Positions 16,329 through 22,904 of a stretch of 35,225 nucleotides of DNA are shown piece by piece. The stretch is from contig JAPKMO010000038.1 in NCBI GenBank assembly GCA_026645945.1, positions 1-35,225 on the forward strand, written 5' to 3'. Below the pieces are notes generated by a model. That model was not told the origin of the DNA. It saw only the letters and a list, made by a program, of their open reading frames with translations, and made no database searches. The stretch comes from Anaerolineae bacterium. GTDB lineage: Bacteria > Chloroflexota > Anaerolineae > Aggregatilineales > Phototrophicaceae. The translations under genes and the position numbers were made by a program. Position 1 is the first letter of the stretch. Every line of letters starts with the position of its first letter.

Positions 16329-17606
16329 ATGGACGGTAATCAAAAAACGGCTCGAAAACGGATTGGTTTTGTCGCCACCCGTCTGGCCGGGATGGACGGT
16401 GTTTCGCTGGAAACCGTCAAATGGGTGGATATTCTGGGCGCGTTAAATTACGATTGTTTTTATTTCGCCGGAGAACTGGAATGGCCGGACGAATATTCGT
16501 ACCACGTGCCGGAGGCGCACTTCCACCACCCGGACATCCTGCGGCTGCAAGCCGACCTGTTTGACGACTACATGCGCTCGCCGGAAACGTCGGACACGAT
16601 TCAAAAAATCAAAGCCCACATCAAACAGCATCTCTACCAGTTTTACCGGCGCTTCCAACCCGATCTGCTGATCGTCGAAAACGCGCTCTCCATTCCGATG
16701 AACGTGCCGTTGGGGCTGGCGATCACCGAGTTTATCGCCGAAACCAACCTGCCGACCATCGCCCACCACCACGATTTCACCTGGGAACGGGAGCGGTTCG
16801 CCGTCAGCGCCGCCAATGATTACCTGCGGGCGGCCTTCCCGCCCACGCTGCCGTCGGTTTATCACGTGGTCATCAACTCGTTCGCCGCGCGGCAGCTCGC
16901 CTTGCGCGCCGGGGTCAGTTCGGTGCTGATCCCTAACGTGATGGACTTCGAGACGCCGCCTTCGCCGCCGGATGCCGTCACCGGCCAACTGCGCGCGGCG
17001 CTGAACATCGCTGCCGACGAAAGCCTGCTGCTCCAGCCGACGCGCATTGTGCCGCGCAAGCGCATCGAACTCGCCATCAACCTCGCCCGGCGGTTGGGCC
17101 GCAAATGTACGCTGCTGATTTCCCACGCCGCCGGGGACGAAGGCCGGGCGTATGCCGATTTTCTGCGCGATTACAGCGAGGCAATGGGCGTGCGGACACT
17201 TTTCGCCGCCGATCAGTTCAACCACGTGCGCCAGACGGACTCGAATGGGAAAACCATTTTTTCGCTGGCGGACATCTACCAGCAGGCCAATCTGGTCACG
17301 TATCCCTCGCGGGTGGAGGGTTTCGGCAACGCCTTCCTCGAAACCATCTATTACCGCCGCCCCCTGGTCATGAGCAGCTACGAAATCTTCAAAACCGACA
17401 TCCAGCCGAAAGGTTTTCGCGTGGTCGCTTTTGAGGATTTTATCACCGACGACACGGTGCGGCAGGCCGCGCGCCTGCTGGACGACGCCGCCCACACCGC
17501 CGAAATCGTCACCCACAACTACGCCATCGCTCAAAAACACTACTCCTTCCACGCCCTGGAACGCCACCTCAGCCCGCTTATCAGCACGGCGCTGGGCGTC
17601 ATCTGA
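16329..17606 (+). CDS. Family 4 glycosyltransferase
   Basis: Retaining GT-B glycosyltransferase of 425 aa. Seen: IGFVATRLAGMDGVSLETVKW at the N-terminus (split: acceptor-side glycine loop then VSLET), YFAGELEWPDE, the HHHDFTWERERF segment, and the C-terminal donor-binding part PTRIVPRKRIELAI, then YPSRVEGFGNAFLE with the GT4 E-x7-E equivalent. The N-terminal signature resembles mannosylglucosylglycerate-synthase-like enzymes, which would point to compatible-solute or glycolipid synthesis; that assignment is tentative. The ATG at 16329 is 13 bp after the kinase stop, so it is probably on the kinase transcript. An upstream in-frame GTG (16296) would overlap the kinase gene. Confidence 0.88.
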   Translation: MDGNQKTARKRIGFVATRLAGMDGVSLETVKWVDILGALNYDCFYFAGELEWPDEYSYHVPEAHFHHPDILRLQADLFDDYMRSPETSDTIQKIKAHIKQHLYQFYRRFQPDLLIVENALSIPMNVPLGLAITEFIAETNLPTIAHHHDFTWERERFAVSAANDYLRAAFPPTLPSVYHVVINSFAARQLALRAGVSSVLIPNVMDFETPPSPPDAVTGQLRAALNIAADESLLLQPTRIVPRKRIELAINLARRLGRKCTLLISHAAGDEGRAYADFLRDYSEAMGVRTLFAADQFNHVRQTDSNGKTIFSLADIYQQANLVTYPSRVEGFGNAFLETIYYRRPLVMSSYEIFKTDIQPKGFRVVAFEDFITDDTVRQAARLLDDAAHTAEIVTHNYAIAQKHYSFHALERHLSPLISTALGVI

Positions 17607-17704
17607 ACGGGCGTATTCTAACCGTCCATTAACCGTCGGTTCGCGCGCTGTAAAAATATCGTTACAATGAGAAAAATAGTTGTTGAAATGCGGAGATTTC
17701 CCCG

Positions 17705-18316
17705 ATGGTTACGAATCCCGTCGCCATCATGCGGCGCGAAAACGCCCGCTTGCAGGCTGAAAACGAACAATTACAGGAAGAACTGCGCGATCTGCGCGAA
17801 TTTGTCCAGATACTCAACGACCTGACCCGCGCCACGCGCAGCATCACCAGCGACGCCGAACTGCTGCCGCTGCTGGACGACATCTTCACCAGGGCGCTTA
17901 ATCTGCTGAATGCCCCGGATGGCTCGCTGATGCTGCTGGACGACGAAACCGACGAGTTGGTGTTCGTCCTGGTGCGCGGTGTGCTGGCCGCCAACCTCAG
18001 GGGCTACCGCATCCCGGCGGGCGAGGGCATCGCCGGCTGGGTGATTAAAAACGCGCAGCCGACCCTGGTGCGGGACGTGCGCCGCGACCCACGTTTTTCC
18101 CACACCATTGATGACCAGTTCACCTTCCACACGCAGTCTATCGCCGCCGCGCCGCTCATCGGCGACCGCCGGGTGTACGGCGTCATCGAGGCGCTCAATA
18201 AACCGGGCGACGAGCCGTTTGACGATTCCGACCTGGCGCTGCTGGGGCTGCTGTGCCGCTTCGCCGGGGAAGCCCTGGCCGACATCGAACGTCTGAACCC
18301 GGAAAAAACCGGCTGA
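17705..18316 (+). CDS. GAF-domain protein with N-terminal coiled coil
   Basis: 203 aa. Residues 8-45 form a heptad-rich coiled coil (ENARLQAENEQLQEELRDL), and residues 50-195 form one GAF domain (LNAPDGSLMLLDD, GEGIAGWVIKNAQPTLV, then SIAAAPLIGDRRVYGVIEALNK). No output domain is present, so it presumably dimerises through the coil and acts as a ligand or redox sensor for a partner. GGAG precedes the ATG. A TACAAT -10 box at 17663-17668 has a poor -35. The same GTTACAAT octamer precedes the histidine kinase at 26743. Confidence 0.85.
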   Translation: MVTNPVAIMRRENARLQAENEQLQEELRDLREFVQILNDLTRATRSITSDAELLPLLDDIFTRALNLLNAPDGSLMLLDDETDELVFVLVRGVLAANLRGYRIPAGEGIAGWVIKNAQPTLVRDVRRDPRFSHTIDDQFTFHTQSIAAAPLIGDRRVYGVIEALNKPGDEPFDDSDLALLGLLCRFAGEALADIERLNPEKTG

Positions 18317-18346
18317 ACGTCCGCACTTCTCTCCGTTCTGCCCGCG

Positions 18347-18355
18347 TGTTATGAT
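18347..18355 (+). promoter_or_regulatory. Extended -10 promoter before PIG-L gene
   Basis: TGTTATGAT fits an extended -10 (TG-N-TATGAT) that can work without a strong -35. The predicted start near 18362 argues for the ATG at 18395 over the GTG at 18368 as translation start. Confidence 0.45.
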
Positions 18356-18394
18356 TGCCGTCCGGTCGTGCTGGAATGGAGGTTGAAGCGGCTT

Positions 18395-19135
18395 ATGTCT
18401 TTACGAATCCTGGTTATCGTCGCCCATGCCGACGACATCGAATTCGGCATCGCGGGCAGCATCGCCCGCTGGACGGATGAAGGCCATCAGGTCACATACT
18501 GCATCGTCACCGACGGCGCGGCGGGCAGCAACGCCCCGGACGCCGACCTTGAGGAGCTGGTGCGCGTGCGGGAAGCCGAGCAGCGCCAGGCTGCGGCGGT
18601 CGTTGGCGTCAGCGACGTGCGTTTTCTGGGCTACCCGGATGGCACGCTCCAGCATACCCTGGAACTGCGCCGCGATCTGACTCGTTTGATCCGCGAGTTA
18701 AAGCCTCATCGGGTTGTGTGTGCCGACCCAACCCTGGTTTTCGCCGGCAATTTTTACATCAACCACCCCGACCACCGCGCTGCCGCCGAGGCCGCCGTTT
18801 ATGCCACCTTCCCCAGCGCGGGGACGCGCCCTATTTTCCGCGAACTGCTGGCCGAAGGGTACGAGCCGCATGATGTGGACGAACTGTGGACGATGTTTTC
18901 CGACCATGCCGATACAGTCGTGGATGTGAGCGCCACCATCGAGCGTAAGGTGGAGGCACTGCTGTGCCACCGTTCTCAGGTTGGGGCAGAAGTGGCGGAC
19001 ATGGTGCGTAAGTGGGCCGCCGAAGAAGGCCAAAAACACGGTTACGCCTATGCCGAAAGCTTTCGCGTGATAAAACTCAAGGATGAACAGGCGCAGCTTC
19101 AAACCCAGGAAGCGGCGCAGGCGGCGGCGGACTGA
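18395..19135 (+). CDS. PIG-L/LmbE-family zinc deacetylase
   Basis: 246 aa. A zinc-dependent N-deacetylase, usually acting on GlcNAc-type or related amide substrates. Seen: AHADD at 10-14 (H11, D13, D14; a variant of the typical AHPDD), ITDGAAGS-like TDGAAGSNAP, REAEQRQAAAVVGV, FLGYPDGTL, and NHPDHRAAAEA with H124, D126 and H127. The zinc ligands (H11, D14, H127) are complete. The C-terminal tail is Ala/Gln-rich. GGAGG at 18378-18382 is somewhat far (12 nt) from the ATG; an alternative in-frame GTG lies at 18368. It ends convergently with the GNAT gene, 58 bp apart. Confidence 0.9.
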   Translation: MSLRILVIVAHADDIEFGIAGSIARWTDEGHQVTYCIVTDGAAGSNAPDADLEELVRVREAEQRQAAAVVGVSDVRFLGYPDGTLQHTLELRRDLTRLIRELKPHRVVCADPTLVFAGNFYINHPDHRAAAEAAVYATFPSAGTRPIFRELLAEGYEPHDVDELWTMFSDHADTVVDVSATIERKVEALLCHRSQVGAEVADMVRKWAAEEGQKHGYAYAESFRVIKLKDEQAQLQTQEAAQAAAD

Positions 19136-19193
19136 GCCGTTTAACCCGCGTCTTCGATGCCCGGTGGCCGAAAAATCGAACGCCGTTCGACCG

Positions 19194-19616
19194 TCACCGG
19201 GTATCGTTAACCAACCACTGGCCGGACAAAATTTCCAGACCAAAACCGCGATCTTTAAAACCCAGGCGGCGGTAAAAGTCAGGCGCATCGTCGGTGAACA
19301 GATAAACGTGCTGGCCGGGCAGCCGGTCGAGCAGGGATTGAATCATCGTGCGGGCGATGCCGCGCCGCCGGTAGGGGCTGTAAGTCCACACGTCCACGAT
19401 ATAGGCGTTGCACACGCCGTCGGACAGCGCCCGCGCTGTGCCGATGATGCGGCCCTCGGCATAGGCAATACATACTGCATACGTATTCTCGAACGAACGC
19501 TGATACTGCTCCACGCTGCGCCCGTTATCGAAGTCGTCGGCGATCAGCGTATTCCGCATTTCCTCCCAGTCCACGCCGTCCAAGTCGGTTTTGTAGGCGA
19601 TCTTTTCGGTTTCCAT
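19194..19616 (-). CDS. GNAT-family N-acetyltransferase
   Basis: 140 aa. Acetyl-CoA-dependent acyltransferase fold. Seen: IIGTARALSDG (strand 3), VDVWTYSPYRRRGIARTMIQ with the acetyl-CoA pyrophosphate loop RRRGIA at 83-88, then LFTDDAPDFYRRLGFKD, the classic final helix and strand. The substrate is unknown. ATG with GGAGGG directly upstream on the minus strand. Single-gene unit; its promoter would lie at the edge of the type A repeat. Confidence 0.88.
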   Translation of the reverse strand: METEKIAYKTDLDGVDWEEMRNTLIADDFDNGRSVEQYQRSFENTYAVCIAYAEGRIIGTARALSDGVCNAYIVDVWTYSPYRRRGIARTMIQSLLDRLPGQHVYLFTDDAPDFYRRLGFKDRGFGLEILSGQWLVNDTR

Positions 19617-19632
19617 ACACCCTCCGAAGCCA

Positions 19633-19815
19633 ATGGATAAACGGAAAAGAATGAGCCTGATAGACAGTGGGCTTCAGCCCACTGGCGGCTTCAGCCCACT
19701 GGCGGCTTCAGCCCACTGGCGGCTTTAGCCCACTGGCGGCTTTAGCCCACTGGCGGCTTTAGCCCACTGGCAACGGGTTGAAGCCCGCTGTCCACTCAGG
19801 ATCAGGTTTATCCAT
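19633..19815 (+). repeat. Type A MITE/REP-like element, copy 3, with six 17-bp units
   Basis: Perfect 10-bp terminal inverted repeats, ATGGATAAAC (19633-19642) and GTTTATCCAT (19806-19815). The interior has six consecutive 17-bp units (19671-19772): three of GCTTCAGCCCACTGGCG, then three of GCTTTAGCCCACTGGCG with the last base changed. The CCTGAT / ATCAGG pair next to the ends is also inverted, so the whole element can fold on itself. Confidence 0.92.
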
Positions 19816-19876
19816 AAATTCCGAGTGAGAACGCGCCGGGCGCGCAGGCTCTCAACAACTGCTCATCTCGTCCCCT

Positions 19877-19904
19877 TTGCTAAACGCCGCTTGTATTGTA
19901 CACT
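19877..19904 (+). promoter_or_regulatory. Candidate icd promoter
   Basis: TTGCTA (19877-19882), a 16-bp spacer and TACACT (19899-19904). Transcription would start near 19911, giving a leader of about 122 nt before the icd ATG. The 16-bp spacer equals that of the two best promoters in the window (tRNA-Lys and the winged-helix regulator). Confidence 0.5.
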
Positions 19905-19937
19905 TTTTGTTTAATTCGGCAGACCGCACAAAACGCC

Positions 19938-19964
19938 ATGCTGAATTGGCTGGTTGTGAAGTAG
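19938..19964 (+). CDS. Possible leader peptide MLNWLVVK upstream of icd
   Basis: ATG, seven further sense codons and TAG. The stop codon's last base is the first base of the terminator stem at 19964. A terminating or stalled ribosome here would cover the 5' arm of the hairpin. There is no visible ribosome-binding site, and the codons do not point to one regulatory amino acid, so it may be a chance ORF. Confidence 0.3.
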   Translation: MLNWLVVK

Positions 19965-20009
19965 GCCAACGTTTTTCGCCCACCGGGGCGTTTGACGTTG
20001 GCCTTTTTT
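19964..20009 (+). terminator. Intrinsic terminator in icd leader (candidate attenuator)
   Basis: Outer stem GGCCAACGT (19964-19972) with ACGTTGGCC (19995-20003), 9 bp perfect. Inner stem CGCCC (19977-19981) with GGGCG (19986-19990). T6 follows at 20004-20009. No plus-strand gene lies between the PIG-L stop (19135) and this hairpin. It sits 10 bp before the icd ribosome site. TTGGCT (19946-19951) can alternatively pair with GGCCAA (19964-19969), a possible antiterminator. Confidence 0.8.
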
Positions 20010-20032
20010 GTTGTTTACAGGAGGAAAGCAGC

Positions 20033-21484
20033 ATGACCCCGAAAACCCCTATCACGGTCGCGTATGGCGACGGCATCGGCCCGGAGATCATGAGCGCCAG
20101 CCTGCACATTTTGCAGGCCGCCGGCGCTGCGATTGAGATCGAAACCGTCGAGGTGGGCGAAAAAGTGTACCTGTCCGGCAACACGTCCGGCATCGAGCCG
20201 AAAGCGTGGGAGTCGCTGCGGCGGACGAAAGTTTTTTATAAAGCGCCGCTGACCACGCCGCAGGGTACGGGCTTTAAGAGCATCAACGTCACCACGCGCA
20301 AGACGCTGGGCCTGTACGCCAACGTGCGCCCCTGCGCCAGCTACCACCCCTTCATCAAAACCAAACACCCAGTTATGGACATCGTGATTATCCGCGAGAA
20401 CGAAGAAGACCTGTACGCGGGCATCGAACACCGGCAGACGGACGAGGTGTACCAGTGTTTAAAACTCATCACCCGCCCCGGCAGCGAAAAAATCATCCGC
20501 TACGCCTTCGAGTACGCGCGGCGCAATAACCGCAAGAAAGTGACGGCCTTCACCAAAGATAACATCATGAAACTGACCGACGGCCTGTTCCACAGGGTTT
20601 TTGACGAAATCGCCGCCGAGTACCCGGACATCGAAAATGAACACTGGATTGTGGACATCGGCGCGGCCAAAATGGCCGATACGCCGGAAAATTTTGATGT
20701 GATCGTGCTGCCGAACCTGTACGGCGACGTGCTGTCGGACGTGGCCGCGCAGATCGCGGGTTCGGTGGGGCTGGCGGGCAGCGCCAATATCGGGGAACAC
20801 GCGGCCATGTTCGAGGCCATTCATGGCAGCGCCCCGCGCCGCGCCGGGCAAAACCTGGCGAATCCGTCCGGCCTGCTGCTGGCCGGCGTAATGATGATGG
20901 TTCACATCGGCCAGCCGGAAGTGGCCGAACGGGTGCATAACGCCTGGCTGCGGACGATTGAGGACGGCGTGCATACTTACGACATCTTTCGCGAGGGCGT
21001 CAGCCGGCAGAAGGTCGGCACGAAGGAATTTGCCGAGGCGGTGGTGGCGCGCCTGGGGCAAACGCCGCAAACTCTCAAGCCGGTCAGCTATGCGGCGGGC
21101 GAAAGCATCCCGCCCGGCGGCGCTGCGGCGGTTCGCCCGCCTGCCCGTAAGGAAACAGTGGGCGTGGATGTGTTCCTGGCCTGGGACGAAGCCGGGCGCG
21201 ACCCGAACATTTTGGGCGAAAAACTGCGCCAGTTAAACGGCGACGGCCTGGAACTGATGATGATTAGCAATCGCGGCCAGAAGGTGTGGCCGAACGGCTC
21301 GCCGGAGACGTTCTGCGTGGATCACTGGCGCGCGCGTTTTATGTCCACCGGCGGGGCGCTGCATCACGGCCAGATCGTGCGGCTGCTGGAGCGCGTGGCG
21401 AACGACGGATTCGACTTCATCAAGACCGAAAACCTGTGTACGTTCGACGGCGAACCGGGTTTTTCGCTCGGCCAGGGGCAGTAA
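20033..21484 (+). CDS. icd: Isocitrate dehydrogenase (NADP-type, Thermus-like)
   Basis: Oxidative decarboxylation of isocitrate to 2-oxoglutarate in the TCA cycle. 483 aa. Seen: ITVAYGDGIGPEIM at 7-20, substrate-binding KSINVTTRK (S83, N85, R89) with NVRPC (R99), the IIRENEEDLYAGIEH segment, KDNIMK, the metal Asp in NLYGDVLSD, and EAIHGSAPRRAGQNLANPSG split over the cofactor site. About 120 C-terminal residues (from about 365) form the extra domain known from Thermus thermophilus IDH and absent from E. coli Icd. ATG 20033 has AGGAGG 8 nt upstream; the longer in-frame ORF from 19877 would run through the terminator and is rejected. NADP rather than NAD use is inferred from the subfamily. Confidence 0.93.
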   Translation: MTPKTPITVAYGDGIGPEIMSASLHILQAAGAAIEIETVEVGEKVYLSGNTSGIEPKAWESLRRTKVFYKAPLTTPQGTGFKSINVTTRKTLGLYANVRPCASYHPFIKTKHPVMDIVIIRENEEDLYAGIEHRQTDEVYQCLKLITRPGSEKIIRYAFEYARRNNRKKVTAFTKDNIMKLTDGLFHRVFDEIAAEYPDIENEHWIVDIGAAKMADTPENFDVIVLPNLYGDVLSDVAAQIAGSVGLAGSANIGEHAAMFEAIHGSAPRRAGQNLANPSGLLLAGVMMMVHIGQPEVAERVHNAWLRTIEDGVHTYDIFREGVSRQKVGTKEFAEAVVARLGQTPQTLKPVSYAAGESIPPGGAAAVRPPARKETVGVDVFLAWDEAGRDPNILGEKLRQLNGDGLELMMISNRGQKVWPNGSPETFCVDHWRARFMSTGGALHHGQIVRLLERVANDGFDFIKTENLCTFDGEPGFSLGQGQ

Positions 21485-21595
21485 GTTCACGTTCGGGGAT
21501 GTTCAAAGCGGGTTCCCAACCGGACTCCAACCGGCGCGTAGGGCAGTCGTGGGTTGGGCGTTCAAGCCGCGCCAAACGCGGACGGCTGAAGCGCC

Positions 21596-21601
21596 TATAA
21601 T
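21596..21601 (+). promoter_or_regulatory. Candidate -10 box of L,D-transpeptidase gene
   Basis: A perfect TATAAT, 33 bp before the ATG. No convincing -35 lies 16-18 bp upstream. Confidence 0.4.
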
Positions 21602-21633
21602 GAATAAAGACGATAGTCAAGAGCGAAATCGCC

Positions 21634-22803
21634 ATGCAGCCGCAGAGTTCACCTTTACCTGCACCTCATCCCCAACGGCCTGTTAAACGCACGCCGAAGC
21701 GCCCAGATTACCGGGTCTGGCTGCTGGTCGGCGGCGCGGTGATGGCCGGTTTTACGCTGTTTTTGGGGATGCTGGGTCTGCTGGCGCTGATTTTGCTGAT
21801 GCCGGAGCGCGTGCCGTCCGGCGTACAGGTGGCCGGCGTCCCCCTGAGCGGCCAGTCCGCGCGGGAAGCCGCCGAGCGGCTGCGCCCGTATGTCGCCAAC
21901 CCTTCGGCGACCTTCGTGGATGGCGACCGGAGCTGGCTGCTGCCCCTGGCGGACATCGGCGTATCGGTGGATGTGGACGCCAGTATCGAAGCGGCGCTGG
22001 CGGCGGACGCCAACGCGGCTTTGCAACCGGTTTACCGCGTTGATCTTAACCAGGCGCAGTTCGGCTTTTTGAACCTGAGCGACCGGGTGAACATCGAAGC
22101 GACCGCCAACCGTCCGGGGCGCGCGATGGACATCCCGGTGATGCTCGACCGGCTGCGCGTGGACGCCGCCGGGGAACTGGCCGACGGCCTGTTTGAACTG
22201 GATATGTTCACGGTCGAGCCGGTCAGCATCCGTCCGGGCGGGTCGTACAGCGGCGCGACCACCACGCATATCGTCTCCCCCGGCGAGGAACTGGGACTGA
22301 TCGGCAAGCTGTACAACGTATCGGTGGCGGACATTGCCAACCTGAACGGCATTGCCAACCCCGATTTGCTGTACGTCGGCCAGGAGCTTATCATCCCGGC
22401 GGCGGGCGTGTACGAGCCGACCGCCGCCGAAGCGCCGCCCGCGCCAACCAATACGGGGAAATCCATCGTCGTCTCAACCGATGCCCAGCGCATCTTCGCC
22501 TACGAAAACGGCCAGCTGGTGCGCTCGCGGCTGGTTTCTACCGGCCTGCCCGCCACGCCGACCGTCAAGGGCGATTATAAGGTCTACGTCAAATACGTGG
22601 CCGACGATATGAGCGGGCCGGATTATTTCCTGCCGCAGGTGCCGTACACCATGTATTTTTACCAGGGTTACGGCATTCACGGCACGTACTGGCACAACAA
22701 CTTTGGCCGCCCGATGAGTCACGGCTGCGTTAACCTGCCGGTGGGGGAGGCCGAATGGTTCTTCAACTGGGCGGAGGTCGGCACGCCGGTGCGGGTGGTT
22801 TAG
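21634..22803 (+). CDS. Membrane-anchored L,D-transpeptidase with VanW-like and LysM domains
   Basis: 389 aa. Cross-links or attaches peptidoglycan peptides outside the cell. Order of domains: a cytoplasmic Pro/Arg-rich tail (1-27), one membrane segment (28-57), a VanW-associated peptidoglycan-binding domain (about 60-200, starting VPSGVQVAGVPLSGQSA), LysM (about 211-256, THIVSPGEELGLIGKLYNVS and LLYVGQELIIP), a short Pro/Ala linker, and YkuD (275-389) with YGIHGTYWHNNFGRPMSHGC ending at catalytic C365 (H363 adjacent, then VNLP). All catalytic residues are intact. The presence of this enzyme implies a peptidoglycan-type wall. The ribosome site is weak. A type B repeat begins 9 bp after the stop. 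Confidence 0.93.
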   Translation: MQPQSSPLPAPHPQRPVKRTPKRPDYRVWLLVGGAVMAGFTLFLGMLGLLALILLMPERVPSGVQVAGVPLSGQSAREAAERLRPYVANPSATFVDGDRSWLLPLADIGVSVDVDASIEAALAADANAALQPVYRVDLNQAQFGFLNLSDRVNIEATANRPGRAMDIPVMLDRLRVDAAGELADGLFELDMFTVEPVSIRPGGSYSGATTTHIVSPGEELGLIGKLYNVSVADIANLNGIANPDLLYVGQELIIPAAGVYEPTAAEAPPAPTNTGKSIVVSTDAQRIFAYENGQLVRSRLVSTGLPATPTVKGDYKVYVKYVADDMSGPDYFLPQVPYTMYFYQGYGIHGTYWHNNFGRPMSHGCVNLPVGEAEWFFNWAEVGTPVRVV

Positions 22804-22811
22804 CGCCCATC

Positions 22812-22902
22812 TAAGAGTTTATCCGTAAACCCACCAGACAGTGGGCTTCAGCCCACTGTTCTGCTGTCAGATCAACCGGTTTATGGATAGGTTCTACTAA
22901 AT
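22812..22902 (-). repeat. Type B MITE/REP-like element, copy 2 (opposite orientation)
   Basis: Terminal inverted repeats TATCCGTAAACC (22820-22831) and GGTTTATGGATA (22878-22889), one mismatch, around an AGTGGGCTTCAGCCCACT core. Read on the minus strand it matches 3849-3937 with few differences over about 85 bp. It separates the convergent stop codons of the L,D-transpeptidase and the second kinase. Confidence 0.88.
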
Positions 22903-22904
22903 TT

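Larger units (their letters stand above)
19617..20032. other. Intergenic region: repeat A3, icd promoter and leader
   Basis: The 416-bp gap between the GNAT start and the isocitrate dehydrogenase start. It holds the type A element (19633-19815), a candidate promoter (19877-19904), an 8-codon ORF (19938-19964) and a strong terminator-like hairpin (19964-20009). The AGGAGG of icd is at 20019-20024. Confidence 0.75.

Noticed and set aside
19671..19772. Regularly spaced repeats resembling a CRISPR array
   Set aside because: The 17-bp units are contiguous with no unique spacers, the repeat is palindromic and shared with other intergenic elements, and no cas gene is present.
19877..20032. N-terminal extension of isocitrate dehydrogenase from an upstream TTG
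   Set aside because: The extension would be read through the terminator hairpin. A perfect AGGAGG precedes the ATG at 20033, where family similarity begins.
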